Shown here piece after piece: positions 43,044 to 51,479 of a stretch of 54,722 nt of DNA. This DNA comes from CAYJFD01 sp964369605 (lineage in GTDB: Bacteria > Bacteroidota > Bacteroidia > Bacteroidales > UBA932). The stretch lies in NCBI GenBank assembly GCA_964369605.1, contig CAYJFD010000010.1, positions 1-54,722 of the forward strand, written 5' to 3'. Numbering within the stretch: the stretch's first letter is position 1; each line of letters opens with the position of its first letter. The notes below the pieces were generated by a model, which was given only the letters and a program-made list of their open reading frames with translations, was not told the DNA's origin and did no database searches. Position numbers and translations under genes: made by a program.

Positions 43044-43997
43044 TTATGGAAGTCTGCTAAGCATGTTCTTAATGTTAGTCTCGATGCGAGTATAGATGTC
43101 GTCGTTATACTCAGCCTTTTCAAAAGGCTTTCCTGTAATTTTTTCGAAAAGCTCAATATATCTCTCAGAGATGATATTAATTCTCTCCTCGTTCATTTCA
43201 GGAACTTCTTGACCATCCTTACCGCTGAAATTATTTTCCATTAACCATTCTCTTACAAACTCCTTTGATAGTTGTCTTTGATCCTCTCCTTTATCAAATC
43301 TTTCTTGGTAATCGTTAGCATAGAAATAACGTGAAGAGTCAGGAGTGTGGATTTCGTCGATAAGATAGATCTCTCCATTTCTTCTTCCAAATTCATATTT
43401 TGTGTCAACTAAGATAAGACCTTGCTGAGCAGCCATCTCAGTACCTCTGTTGAATAATTCCATAGAGTACTTCTCTAACATTTCATATTCTTCCTTAGAA
43501 ACAAGACCTGAAGAGATGATCTCCTCTCTAGAGATGTCTTCGTCATGAGCACCTATTTCAGCCTTTGTAGTAGGAGTAATGATAGGTTGAGGGAATCTTT
43601 CGTGCTCCTTCATTCCATCAGGAATTTTTACACCACAAATCTCGCGAGAACCATTCTGGTAGCTTCTCCAAGAGCTTCCAGTTAAATAAGCTCTTACAAT
43701 CATTTCCACTGGGTATGGTTCGCATCTATAACCTACAGTTACCATTGGATCTGGAGATGCGATTTTCCAATTCTTTACGATATCCGATGTGTTGTCCAAG
43801 AAAAGAGATGCGATTTGATTTAGAACCTGTCCCTTAAAAGGAATACCCTTAGGTAGAACTACATCAAATGCTGAAATTCTATCAGAAACGATCATTACTA
43901 AGTAATCATTATCGATGCTGTATACATCACGTACCTTACCGATGTATTTGTCTGTTTGTTTTGGAAAGTCAAAACAAGTCTCTTTAATTGCTTTCAT
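43044..43997 (-). CDS. purC: phosphoribosylaminoimidazole-succinocarboxamide synthase
   Basis: Joins CAIR and aspartate to form SAICAR in purine synthesis. 317 residues, the longer bacterial form. Motifs include GKVRDVYSIDNDYLVMIVSDRISAFD kept near the N-terminus, VEMIVRAYLTGSSWRSY, PIITPTTKAEIGAHDE, LILVDTKYEFG and IYLIDEIHTPDSSRYF. It is in a minus-strand run with a glycosyltransferase (8-bp gap) and the LysM protein. No other pur gene is in view. Confidence 0.97.
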   Translation of the reverse strand: MKAIKETCFDFPKQTDKYIGKVRDVYSIDNDYLVMIVSDRISAFDVVLPKGIPFKGQVLNQIASLFLDNTSDIVKNWKIASPDPMVTVGYRCEPYPVEMIVRAYLTGSSWRSYQNGSREICGVKIPDGMKEHERFPQPIITPTTKAEIGAHDEDISREEIISSGLVSKEEYEMLEKYSMELFNRGTEMAAQQGLILVDTKYEFGRRNGEIYLIDEIHTPDSSRYFYANDYQERFDKGEDQRQLSKEFVREWLMENNFSGKDGQEVPEMNEERINIISERYIELFEKITGKPFEKAEYNDDIYTRIETNIKNMLSRLP

Positions 43998-44005
43998 ATA
44001 TTCTA

Positions 44006-45130
44006 TTATTTAATTTTGTTATATAATCCTATTAATTTTTGCGCAAAATCATCCCAAGATAAGCGTTTCTTTTCTAATTTAATATTCTCAATTAACTTAG
44101 ATTTTAGCTGCTGATCCGAGAAATAAGCCTTTATCGCTGCAGTTATATATTTTGCATCTGCTTTTTCTACTACCATTCCCGTGCCACGATCTCCTACTGT
44201 CTCCTTTAGACCTCCTACATCTGTAGTAATAAGAGGGACTTCAAAATGGTAAGAAATGGAGCTGATGCCACTCTGGGTGGCAGATTTATATGGTAATACA
44301 CAAACATCAGCAGCGCAGAAAAAATTTGCAACTTCTGAATCTGGTATATATCTAGTATGAAGGGTCACGTTATTTTTATTCTCCAACGAGTCAATCATAG
44401 TCTGATAGTGGTTAAAACTTCCGTAGGGCTCACCAGCTATAATCAATTGATATGAGCCGTCTAGTTCTTTAAACGACTCGAGTAGTATGTCTAGACCTTT
44501 GTAATCTCTGATAAGACCGAAGAAAAGAATTGTTTTCTTTTGAGGGTCTATACCAAGTGAGGCAGCGGCACTTTCCCTGTCTACTCCCTTCCCAAAATGG
44601 GAATATAAAGGGTGGGGGCTGACTAAGTGTTCGGCATCAGGTTTGAAATCTAATAAATCATCTTTTACACTATTACAAAGAGTAATGAATGCATCACAGC
44701 TATTTAAGTAATAACGAGTAAAAAACTTGTCGAAAAAACGAGGTTCGTGAGAGATGACATTATCAAGGATGGAAATAACCTTTGTTCCTTTTGAGAGATG
44801 CCTAGCAATCCATCCTTGTGATGGAGCAAAATAGGGCATCCAGTAGCGCATAACTACTAGGTCAGGTTTCCATTCCCTTATTTTTTTTGCTGTTTTAATA
44901 TAGCTGAAGGGATTAGCTGTATCCAATATCCTATCTGAGTCTATCACCGTTGCTATATCGTCCTTACTCACATATTGAGTCTTCCCTGGAAATAATAAAT
45001 CAGGATATTGACGGCTAAAGTTAAAGGCACGGACAGAGTGCTCTTTTTCGAGAGCCTGAAAAAGAGAGGCGTTAAACTGTGATATGCCTCCTCTGTAAGG
45101 ATAGAAACAAGAAAGAATAGCTATTCGCAT
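44006..45130 (-). CDS. glycosyltransferase family 4
   Basis: 374 residues of a GT-B fold. The N-terminal domain begins ILSCFYPYRGGISQFN with the acceptor-binding Gly-Gly. The C-terminal domain has ILFFGLIRDYKGLDILLES, then CVLPYKSATQSGISSISYHF with the E/S-x7-E-type donor region, and PLITTDVGGLKETVGDRGTG. Such enzymes transfer a sugar from a nucleotide donor, often for LPS or capsule. No signal peptide. Donor and acceptor cannot be told. Its start abuts the stop of the Skp-like gene. Confidence 0.88.
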   Translation of the reverse strand: MRIAILSCFYPYRGGISQFNASLFQALEKEHSVRAFNFSRQYPDLLFPGKTQYVSKDDIATVIDSDRILDTANPFSYIKTAKKIREWKPDLVVMRYWMPYFAPSQGWIARHLSKGTKVISILDNVISHEPRFFDKFFTRYYLNSCDAFITLCNSVKDDLLDFKPDAEHLVSPHPLYSHFGKGVDRESAAASLGIDPQKKTILFFGLIRDYKGLDILLESFKELDGSYQLIIAGEPYGSFNHYQTMIDSLENKNNVTLHTRYIPDSEVANFFCAADVCVLPYKSATQSGISSISYHFEVPLITTDVGGLKETVGDRGTGMVVEKADAKYITAAIKAYFSDQQLKSKLIENIKLEKKRLSWDDFAQKLIGLYNKIK

Positions 45131-45742
45131 TTATTTTTTATATTTCTTATTTAGTGCCTCGGTGAGTTCTTTAGTAATATTTAATTCTTGCGGAGCATCT
45201 AATACAACTATTGTAGTGTTAGAGGTGCTTAGAATGTATTTGTATCTATTATCCTTGTTGTACTCTTTAATAAACTCCTGAATACTAGTCATAATCTGAT
45301 TTATCATAAGCTGCTCATCATTTGCTAGTTCATTCTCCTTGATCATAGCATATTCATTTAGAGTATTCTCTTGTTCTATTAAAGAATTACGAAGTCTAGA
45401 AGCATCTTCAGTGCTAATAGTTCCTTTTTTTATTCTTTCGTCAAAATCAATAATTGAATTCTCAAGTGAACGACTTTTCTTAGCTATGTCAGTCTGAATA
45501 CTTGTTGCCTTAGCTTGAAATTCTTCCTTAAGGTCTATGGTCATTTGATAGTTATTAAATAGGCTATCGATATTAACATAAGCTATCTCTGAAGCATCTA
45601 TCTGCGTAGCTGCACTTGGGGTACTATCCGATTTTGTAAAACGATTCATAAGAATATTTATACCTATCGAAATCATAATTATTCCTATAACTGCTAAAAT
45701 AGCATTAGCAGTAGGGATTTGTTTTTTAGAGTCTTTCATCAT
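45131..45742 (-). CDS. membrane-anchored OmpH/Skp-like protein
   Basis: 203 residues. An N-terminal membrane helix (about 13-32) is not followed by a clear cleavage site, so the protein is likely tethered in the inner membrane. The rest is a long alpha-helical coiled coil of the OmpH/Skp type: IAYVNIDSLFNNYQMTIDL opens the domain, Gln/Lys/Glu-rich helices follow, and the end has YILSTSNTTIVVLDAPQELN. Skp is a soluble periplasmic chaperone; a tethered version is unusual. A normal-looking soluble Skp lies behind bamA at 50822. It is in an operon between pdxJ and a glycosyltransferase. Confidence 0.8.
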   Translation of the reverse strand: MMKDSKKQIPTANAILAVIGIIMISIGINILMNRFTKSDSTPSAATQIDASEIAYVNIDSLFNNYQMTIDLKEEFQAKATSIQTDIAKKSRSLENSIIDFDERIKKGTISTEDASRLRNSLIEQENTLNEYAMIKENELANDEQLMINQIMTSIQEFIKEYNKDNRYKYILSTSNTTIVVLDAPQELNITKELTEALNKKYKK

Positions 45743-45776
45743 AATAAATATATTTCAGCAAAGGTAATAATTATCT

Positions 45777-46493
45777 TTAATTTTTAAGGGCTCTTAAATA
45801 GAGTTGTATGGTATTTTCTAAACCTAGGTAAAGGGCATCACATACAAGTGCGTGTCCGATAGATACTTCGAGTAACCCAGGGATATTCTCCTTAAAGTAT
45901 CTTAAATTCTCAAGATTTAGATCGTGCCCAGCATTAAGTCCAAGACCTTGCCTTTGAGCCTCTTGGGCCGCAGCTACATATTTAGCTATAGCTTGTTCTC
46001 TATTTTTAGCATATCCTGAGGCGTAGCTCTCAGTGTATAGTTCTATTCTGTCGCATCCACAATCAACAGCGTGCTTAACCATTTCTATGTCTGGATCACA
46101 AAAAATAGAGGTTCTAATACCTAGGGATTTAAAGTATTGACATTGCTTTAGCAAGAACTCCTTATTTTCTTTGGTGTTCCACCCTGCATCTGAAGTCAGA
46201 GCATCCTCTGCGTCTGGAACTAAAGTTACTTGAGCTGGGATATTGTTGCTTACAAGTTCTATGAAAGATGGATTTGGATTACCTTCTATGTTGAATTCTG
46301 TTGTAAGTATAGGCTTTAATATCCTTACATCTTCGTATTTAATGTGTCTTTGGTCTGGACGAGGGTGAACAGTGATGCCTTCAGCTCCAAAGAGCTCACA
46401 GTCTTTTGCAACTTTTACTAGGTCAGGACAATTGGTTCCCCTTGAATTTCTGATGGTTGCAATTTTATTAATATTTACACTTAATTTGGTCAT
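45777..46493 (-). CDS. pdxJ: pyridoxine 5'-phosphate synthase
   Basis: Condenses 1-deoxyxylulose 5-phosphate with 3-amino-1-hydroxyacetone phosphate to form vitamin B6 phosphate. 238 residues, usual length. Motifs are LSVNINKIATIRNSRG at the N-terminus, GITVHPRPDQRHI, FNIEGNPN, VTLVPDAEDALTSDAGW, RIELYTESYA and GLNAGHDLNLENL. First gene of the minus-strand run ending in the LysM protein, with a TATTTTTG box 40 bp upstream. Confidence 0.97.
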   Translation of the reverse strand: MTKLSVNINKIATIRNSRGTNCPDLVKVAKDCELFGAEGITVHPRPDQRHIKYEDVRILKPILTTEFNIEGNPNPSFIELVSNNIPAQVTLVPDAEDALTSDAGWNTKENKEFLLKQCQYFKSLGIRTSIFCDPDIEMVKHAVDCGCDRIELYTESYASGYAKNREQAIAKYVAAAQEAQRQGLGLNAGHDLNLENLRYFKENIPGLLEVSIGHALVCDALYLGLENTIQLYLRALKN

Positions 46494-46532
46494 ATTATCT
46501 GAATTTAAAAAAAGATGATGAATAATTTTTTA

Positions 46533-46540
46533 CAAAAATA
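46533..46540 (-). promoter_or_regulatory. putative pdxJ operon -7 box
   Basis: Minus-strand TATTTTTG fits TAnnTTTG and lies 40 bp before the pdxJ ATG. No -33 TTTG at standard spacing. The divergent nadK start is at 46595. Confidence 0.4.
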
Positions 46541-46594
46541 TACAATTAATAGAAAAATAGCACATCTTTGTAGTTTACAATAAAAGACTTGATT

Positions 46595-47488
46595 ATGATT
46601 ATTGCTTTTTTCGCAAGGGATATTAAACCAAAGTGGGAGTCTCATCTTTGTTTAATATTAAATTATTGTCAGCAGCAGGGCTATGAAATGCGTTATTATT
46701 CAGAGCTTTATGATTACTTGAATAAAAATACAGTTTTAGAATTAAACGGTGGTGAAATATTTACTTCTTATGAACAAATTAAAGATGTAGATATATTAAT
46801 TAGTCTAGGCGGGGATGGTACATTGTTGCGATCTTTGCCGATAGTGAGAGACTCTAATGTGCCAGTGGTCGGGATAAATTTTGGCAAGCTGGGATTTTTG
46901 ACAGCGATAAAGCTGAAAGAAGACGATAACTTGGAGTGTTTTAAGACTTTTACGAGGGGAGCATTTAAACCTTTTCAGTTGCCAGTACTCAAACTTTCTA
47001 GTGATTCAGTCCCAAGTGATATTTATCCCTATGCACTTAACGAAATATCTATTCAGAGAACGACCCCTTCTTTGATTACCATAGATGTAAGGATTAACGG
47101 AGTGGCTATACCTACTTATTGGGCAGATGGTTTGATGATAGCTACCGCAACAGGTTCCACGGCATATTCACTAAGTGTTGGAGGACCTATCGTTATGCCA
47201 GGAGCAGATGTTTTTATTATTACACCTATTGCTCCTCATAATCTGAATGTTCGTCCTCTTATTGTTCCTGATAATAGTGAATTAGAATTAAGTGTAAATA
47301 CAAATAATGAAGAGGTGTTGATCGCCCTTGACAATAGACTCTTTAAGGCTCAAGACGGAGTTAATATAAAGATATCAAAGGCAGATTTTCATCTTAGGAA
47401 TGTCTCTTTGTCTGAAACAAGTAGTAGTTTTTTTAATGCGCTTAGGGAAAAGTTATCTTGGGGGGAGGATAAAAGGAATTATATTTAG
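46595..47488 (+). CDS. nadK: NAD kinase
   Basis: Phosphorylates NAD to NADP. 297 residues from the ATG at 46595; an in-frame TTG six bases earlier is a less likely start. Motifs are DILISLGGDGTLLRSLPIV (the GGDGT ATP site), VVGINFGKLGFLTAI, ALNEISIQRTTPSLI, and ATATGSTAYSLSVGGPIVMP. It is divergent from pdxJ and 29 bp upstream of uppS. Confidence 0.96.
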   Translation: MIIAFFARDIKPKWESHLCLILNYCQQQGYEMRYYSELYDYLNKNTVLELNGGEIFTSYEQIKDVDILISLGGDGTLLRSLPIVRDSNVPVVGINFGKLGFLTAIKLKEDDNLECFKTFTRGAFKPFQLPVLKLSSDSVPSDIYPYALNEISIQRTTPSLITIDVRINGVAIPTYWADGLMIATATGSTAYSLSVGGPIVMPGADVFIITPIAPHNLNVRPLIVPDNSELELSVNTNNEEVLIALDNRLFKAQDGVNIKISKADFHLRNVSLSETSSSFFNALREKLSWGEDKRNYI

Positions 47489-47517
47489 GTGAATTGAATT
47501 TTTTAAGGATTGAATTT

Positions 47518-48213
47518 ATGGAAAAGAAAGAAATAAGTCATGTGACCATAATAATGGATGGGAATGGTAGATGGGCAAAGCAGAAGGGACGCGAGAGATT
47601 ATATGGACATAGAGCCGGAGCAGAAAGCGTGAGGGCTTGTATAGAGACGTCGGTTAAGAGAGGTGTTAAATATTTAAGTCTATATGCGTTCTCAGAGGAG
47701 AACTGGGCAAGGCCGAAGGCTGAGGTCGAGGGCTTGATGACTTTAATGGTAAAGGCCTTGGTCGATGAGATGCCTAATCTTATGAAGAATGATATTCGAT
47801 TGTTGGTAATAGGTAATAGGGCTAGATTATCTGATAAGTTAAACAGGCAAATAGATAAGTCTATGCAGGCTTCGGCAGATAATAAAACCCTAACTGTTAT
47901 CCTTTTTGTTAGCTATAGTGGGAAATGGGACATTTTACAGGCAGTGCAGCGTTATGCTCAGGATTTTGCGGAAGGGAAGCAGTGTGAGGGTGAAGGCGGT
48001 TTTGAGGGCTATCTAAGTACTTATGGTATACCAGATCCTGATTTGTTAATCAGAACAAGTGGGGAACAGAGAATAAGTAATTTTATGCTTTGGCAGTGTG
48101 CGTACACTGAATATTATTTCACAGAAATTCTATGGCCTGATTTTCGAGGTAACGAATTTGAGCAAGCGCTTGATACATATTATGGTCGCGACCGTAGATA
48201 TGGTAAAGTATAA
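47518..48213 (+). CDS. uppS: undecaprenyl pyrophosphate synthase
   Basis: cis-Prenyltransferase that makes the C55 lipid carrier for peptidoglycan and LPS. 231 residues from the ATG at 47518. A longer frame from TTG at 47494 adds eight residues and is less likely. The catalytic Asp is in TIIMDGNGRWAKQKG near the N-terminus. Further motifs are YLSLYAFSEENWARP and LIRTSGEQRISNFMLWQ, and the C-terminal WPDFRGNEFEQAL completes the family pattern. It sits between nadK and bamA, a common order in Bacteroidota. Confidence 0.96.
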   Translation: MEKKEISHVTIIMDGNGRWAKQKGRERLYGHRAGAESVRACIETSVKRGVKYLSLYAFSEENWARPKAEVEGLMTLMVKALVDEMPNLMKNDIRLLVIGNRARLSDKLNRQIDKSMQASADNKTLTVILFVSYSGKWDILQAVQRYAQDFAEGKQCEGEGGFEGYLSTYGIPDPDLLIRTSGEQRISNFMLWQCAYTEYYFTEILWPDFRGNEFEQALDTYYGRDRRYGKV

Positions 48214-48235
48214 TGCGGAGTTAAAAAATTAATAT

Positions 48236-48243
48236 TATATTTG
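48236..48243 (+). promoter_or_regulatory. putative bamA -7 box
   Basis: TATATTTG fits TAnnTTTG exactly, lies in the 53-bp gap between uppS and bamA, and ends 23 bp before the bamA ATG. No clear -33 TTTG at 19 bp. Confidence 0.5.
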
Positions 48244-48266
48244 CGTTTTATTTATAAATAGACTAC

Positions 48267-50795
48267 ATGAAATATAAGAATATATTACTTGTCTTTGCTT
48301 TAATCGCACTTTCGTTAAGTTCCTTCGCACAGGCGCAAGGTAATGGAGAAAAGGAAGATATAGTAATCGACTATAATAGACCAAAAACCTATATAATAGG
48401 GGGCATTACTGTAAGCGGAGTGGATTATGTTAGCGATAGACAAGTAATCGCTCTGAGCGGAATGAATATAGGTTCGAAAATAACTGTACCTAGTACTGAG
48501 TTGTCAGGGGTTGTTAAAAGATTATGGGAACAAAAATTCTTCTCAAGTATAGCATTAAAGATAGATTCTCTATCGATAAATAAGGATACGGCATATTTTT
48601 GTTTTGAATTTGAGGAGAGGGCACGAGTGTCTCGTTGGCAAATAGTAGGAGTAAAAAATTCTGAAGTAAAGGATCTACAAGAAGTGTTAGGATTAAGAAG
48701 AAATACACCTATTTCTGAGTATCTAATAAGTTCGTCTATAAAAAATATCAAAGATTATTATAATGAAAAGGGTTATACGAACGCAAATGTAAACATAGTA
48801 CAAAAGCGTGATACTATGATACGTAATGCTATGCAGGTAACCTTCTCGATAGATAGAGGTAAGAAAGTTAAGGTCAAGGAGATAATATTTGAAGGAAACA
48901 CAAATGTTCCTGATAATAAAATTATATCTCAAATGCCGACTACTCGTGATATGAGATTTAGAAATTTCTTAAAGTCAAAGAAATTTAATAAAGAAGAATT
49001 CGAAAATGATAAGCAGTATATGATGCAGGCTTTCAGTGAGATGGGCTATAGAGATGCGAAGTTATTGAAGGATTCTGTTTATATAATGGAAGAGGGTAGA
49101 TTAGGTATCAAGTTAAAAATAGATGAAGGACAGCAGTACTATTTCAGAAATATTACGTGGACTGGAAACTCTCTATATACAACAGAAGAATTAAATCAAA
49201 TACTAAGAATCAAAAAAGGCGATGTCTATGATATAGTAACTCTAAATAATAGACTAAATGGCGATCCAAGGCAGATGGACGCAGATGTCAGGACTCTTTA
49301 CACTAATAAAGGATATCTGTTTTTTAATGTGATGCCTGTCGAGGTCAAAATAGAAAAGGACTCCGTAGATGTAGAGATCAGAATGATGGAAGGAGATCCA
49401 GGAGTCTTTAATAATATAGTTGTGTCAGGTAATACAACTACGACTGAGAAGGTCATCAGAAGACAGCTTTATACAAAACCTGGATATTTATATAATCAGA
49501 CTGACCTAGAGAGGTCTTTAAGAGAGATTGCATCAATGGGGCACTTTGACCCAGAGCACGCCTTTGATCATACAAAAGGTTACTCCATCCTTCCAAACCC
49601 AACGAATAATACAGTCGATGTAACATACAATGTACTAGAAAGGAGTAATTCAAAATTTGAAGTCTCGGGAGGATGGGGAGGTTACTCATTCGTACTATCA
49701 GTGGGATTAAGCTTCTCAAATATATCAGTAAAAAACTTATTTAAGAAAGAAGCATGGACTCCAGTGCCACTAGGCGATGGACAAATATGGAACATTAGTC
49801 TCCAGTCGAATGGACAGTACTATACTGCCTTCTCTACAAGCTTTACTGAGCCTTGGCTATTTGGAAAGAAACCGATATCTTTGAATGTAACAGGATATTA
49901 TAGCCGTAATACTAATTCAGACTACCTATTTCAGAACACATCGCAGTCAATGGAGATTTACGGTGTAGCACTAGGACTCGGTAAGAGACTAAAGTGGCCA
50001 GATAGTTACTTTACATTATACAATGAGTTAAGTTGGCAAAATTACAACCTTAATGATTGGCAGTACTATTTTGTTTACGATACAGGAAGATCTACAAATC
50101 TGTCATATAAAATAGCCTTAAATAGAAATTCAACTGACCAGATGATCTATCCAAGAAGTGGATCTGATTTTACTTTCTCAGTGCAGTTAACGCCTCCATA
50201 CTCTTTATTTAGAGACCCAGATACTGATTATCAAAGTATGCCAGATGGACAGCGATATAAGTGGATAGAATATCATAAGTGGACATTTAAAGGTACACTT
50301 TATACTAAGCTGATAGGAGATCTAGTTTTAATGACAAGAATGCAGTTCGGATACTTAGGTTATTATAACAGAAATCTAGGATACTCACCATTCGAAACCT
50401 ACCAGTTAGGAGGAGATGGTATGTCAGGTTACAGTACTTATGGCTCAGAGATAGTATCATTAAGAGGTTATCCAAATGCTTCCCTTACTCCAGAAGTAAA
50501 TGGTGTATATCAAGGTCACCTTTACGATAAATTCACTTTAGAGTTACGATACCCAATCTTATTACAGCAAGGAACCCAAATTTATGCTTTGGCCTTCTTA
50601 GAGGCAGGAAATGCATGGAGTGATATTAAGTACTTTAATCCATTCTCTGTGAAAAGATCTGCGGGTATAGGTTTAAGAGTAAATATTCCTATGTTAGGAC
50701 TCTTAGGAGTTGACTGGGGATGGGGCTTTGACTCTGTTGGAACAGAGAAAGTCAGCGGTTCTAATTTCCACTTTGTAATAGGACAACAGTTTTAA
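48267..50795 (+). CDS. bamA: outer-membrane protein assembly factor BamA
   Basis: Inserts beta-barrel proteins into the outer membrane. 842 residues. A Sec signal (about 1-22) is followed by five POTRA domains (to about residue 430), recognised from repeats such as VKEIIFEGNTNVPDNKI and FRNITWTGNSLYTTEELNQ. The C-terminal 16-strand barrel follows, with the lid-loop motif SLRGYPNASL in its late part and the final aromatic signature ending GQQF. It is upstream of a skp gene, the classical bamA-skp order. Confidence 0.96.
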   Translation: MKYKNILLVFALIALSLSSFAQAQGNGEKEDIVIDYNRPKTYIIGGITVSGVDYVSDRQVIALSGMNIGSKITVPSTELSGVVKRLWEQKFFSSIALKIDSLSINKDTAYFCFEFEERARVSRWQIVGVKNSEVKDLQEVLGLRRNTPISEYLISSSIKNIKDYYNEKGYTNANVNIVQKRDTMIRNAMQVTFSIDRGKKVKVKEIIFEGNTNVPDNKIISQMPTTRDMRFRNFLKSKKFNKEEFENDKQYMMQAFSEMGYRDAKLLKDSVYIMEEGRLGIKLKIDEGQQYYFRNITWTGNSLYTTEELNQILRIKKGDVYDIVTLNNRLNGDPRQMDADVRTLYTNKGYLFFNVMPVEVKIEKDSVDVEIRMMEGDPGVFNNIVVSGNTTTTEKVIRRQLYTKPGYLYNQTDLERSLREIASMGHFDPEHAFDHTKGYSILPNPTNNTVDVTYNVLERSNSKFEVSGGWGGYSFVLSVGLSFSNISVKNLFKKEAWTPVPLGDGQIWNISLQSNGQYYTAFSTSFTEPWLFGKKPISLNVTGYYSRNTNSDYLFQNTSQSMEIYGVALGLGKRLKWPDSYFTLYNELSWQNYNLNDWQYYFVYDTGRSTNLSYKIALNRNSTDQMIYPRSGSDFTFSVQLTPPYSLFRDPDTDYQSMPDGQRYKWIEYHKWTFKGTLYTKLIGDLVLMTRMQFGYLGYYNRNLGYSPFETYQLGGDGMSGYSTYGSEIVSLRGYPNASLTPEVNGVYQGHLYDKFTLELRYPILLQQGTQIYALAFLEAGNAWSDIKYFNPFSVKRSAGIGLRVNIPMLGLLGVDWGWGFDSVGTEKVSGSNFHFVIGQQF

Positions 50796-50821
50796 AAATA
50801 ATTAATTAAAAATATAAAAAA

Positions 50822-51376
50822 ATGAAAAAGTTATTAGCAGTTTTAGCAGGTCTTACCATCCTTTCTTCTGTTTGCGCATTTGCTCAGGAGTATAAATTTG
50901 GGCATGTAAATTCTCAAGAAATCATCTATCTTATGGATGAGATGGATTCAGCGAGAGTTGTAATAGAAAAATACGGAGCTGAACTAGAAGAGATTTTCGT
51001 ATCTATGCAGAATGAGTACCAAACAAAATTAAACACTTATCAGCAAATGAATGCTACTTGGTCTCCAGCTGTTTTACAAGCTAAAGAGCAAGAACTTTCA
51101 GAGATAGGACAAAGACTTGAGCAGTACAGACAAAACGCTGAGCAAGACATTACTCAGAAGCAAAATGAGGTACTTTCACCTATCTACCAAAAAGCAAATG
51201 ATGCTATAAAGAAAGTCGGTGAAGAAAATGGTTTCATTTACATATTTGATACATCTGTAGGTGCTATCCCTTACTTTAATGAGAAGATGAGTACTGATGT
51301 AACTGTTTTAATGAAGAAAGCTCTAAATATTCCATTAGACAAGCAGTTACCTACGCAAACAATGCCTCAAATTTAG
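50822..51376 (+). CDS. skp: periplasmic chaperone Skp/OmpH-like
   Basis: 184 residues. A cleavable Sec signal (about 1-21, ending CAFAQ) precedes a helical coiled-coil domain: YKFGHVNSQEIIYLMDEMD starts it, then long Gln/Glu-rich helices, then FIYIFDTSVGAIPYF. Skp holds unfolded outer-membrane proteins for BamA. It follows bamA by 26 bp with no terminator between, so they are cotranscribed. The C-terminal tail is Pro/Gln-rich. Confidence 0.92.
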   Translation: MKKLLAVLAGLTILSSVCAFAQEYKFGHVNSQEIIYLMDEMDSARVVIEKYGAELEEIFVSMQNEYQTKLNTYQQMNATWSPAVLQAKEQELSEIGQRLEQYRQNAEQDITQKQNEVLSPIYQKANDAIKKVGEENGFIYIFDTSVGAIPYFNEKMSTDVTVLMKKALNIPLDKQLPTQTMPQI

Positions 51377-51424
51377 TAAGGACAAATAAACAGAAAAACT
51401 AGTAGTTGATATTTTTGCTTTTTA

Positions 51425-51455
51425 TTTGTTTAATTGGTGAATATCGCTACATTTG
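51425..51455 (+). promoter_or_regulatory. korAB promoter with full Bacteroidota consensus
   Basis: TTTG at 51425-51428, exactly 19 bp of spacer, then TACATTTG at 51448-51455: both boxes and the spacing match the TTTG-N19-TAnnTTTG consensus of the Bacteroidota primary sigma factor. Transcription would start near 51462, giving a leader of under 20 nt before the ATG at 51480. Confidence 0.75.
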
Positions 51456-51479
51456 TGCCGTAATAATTATAAAACAATA

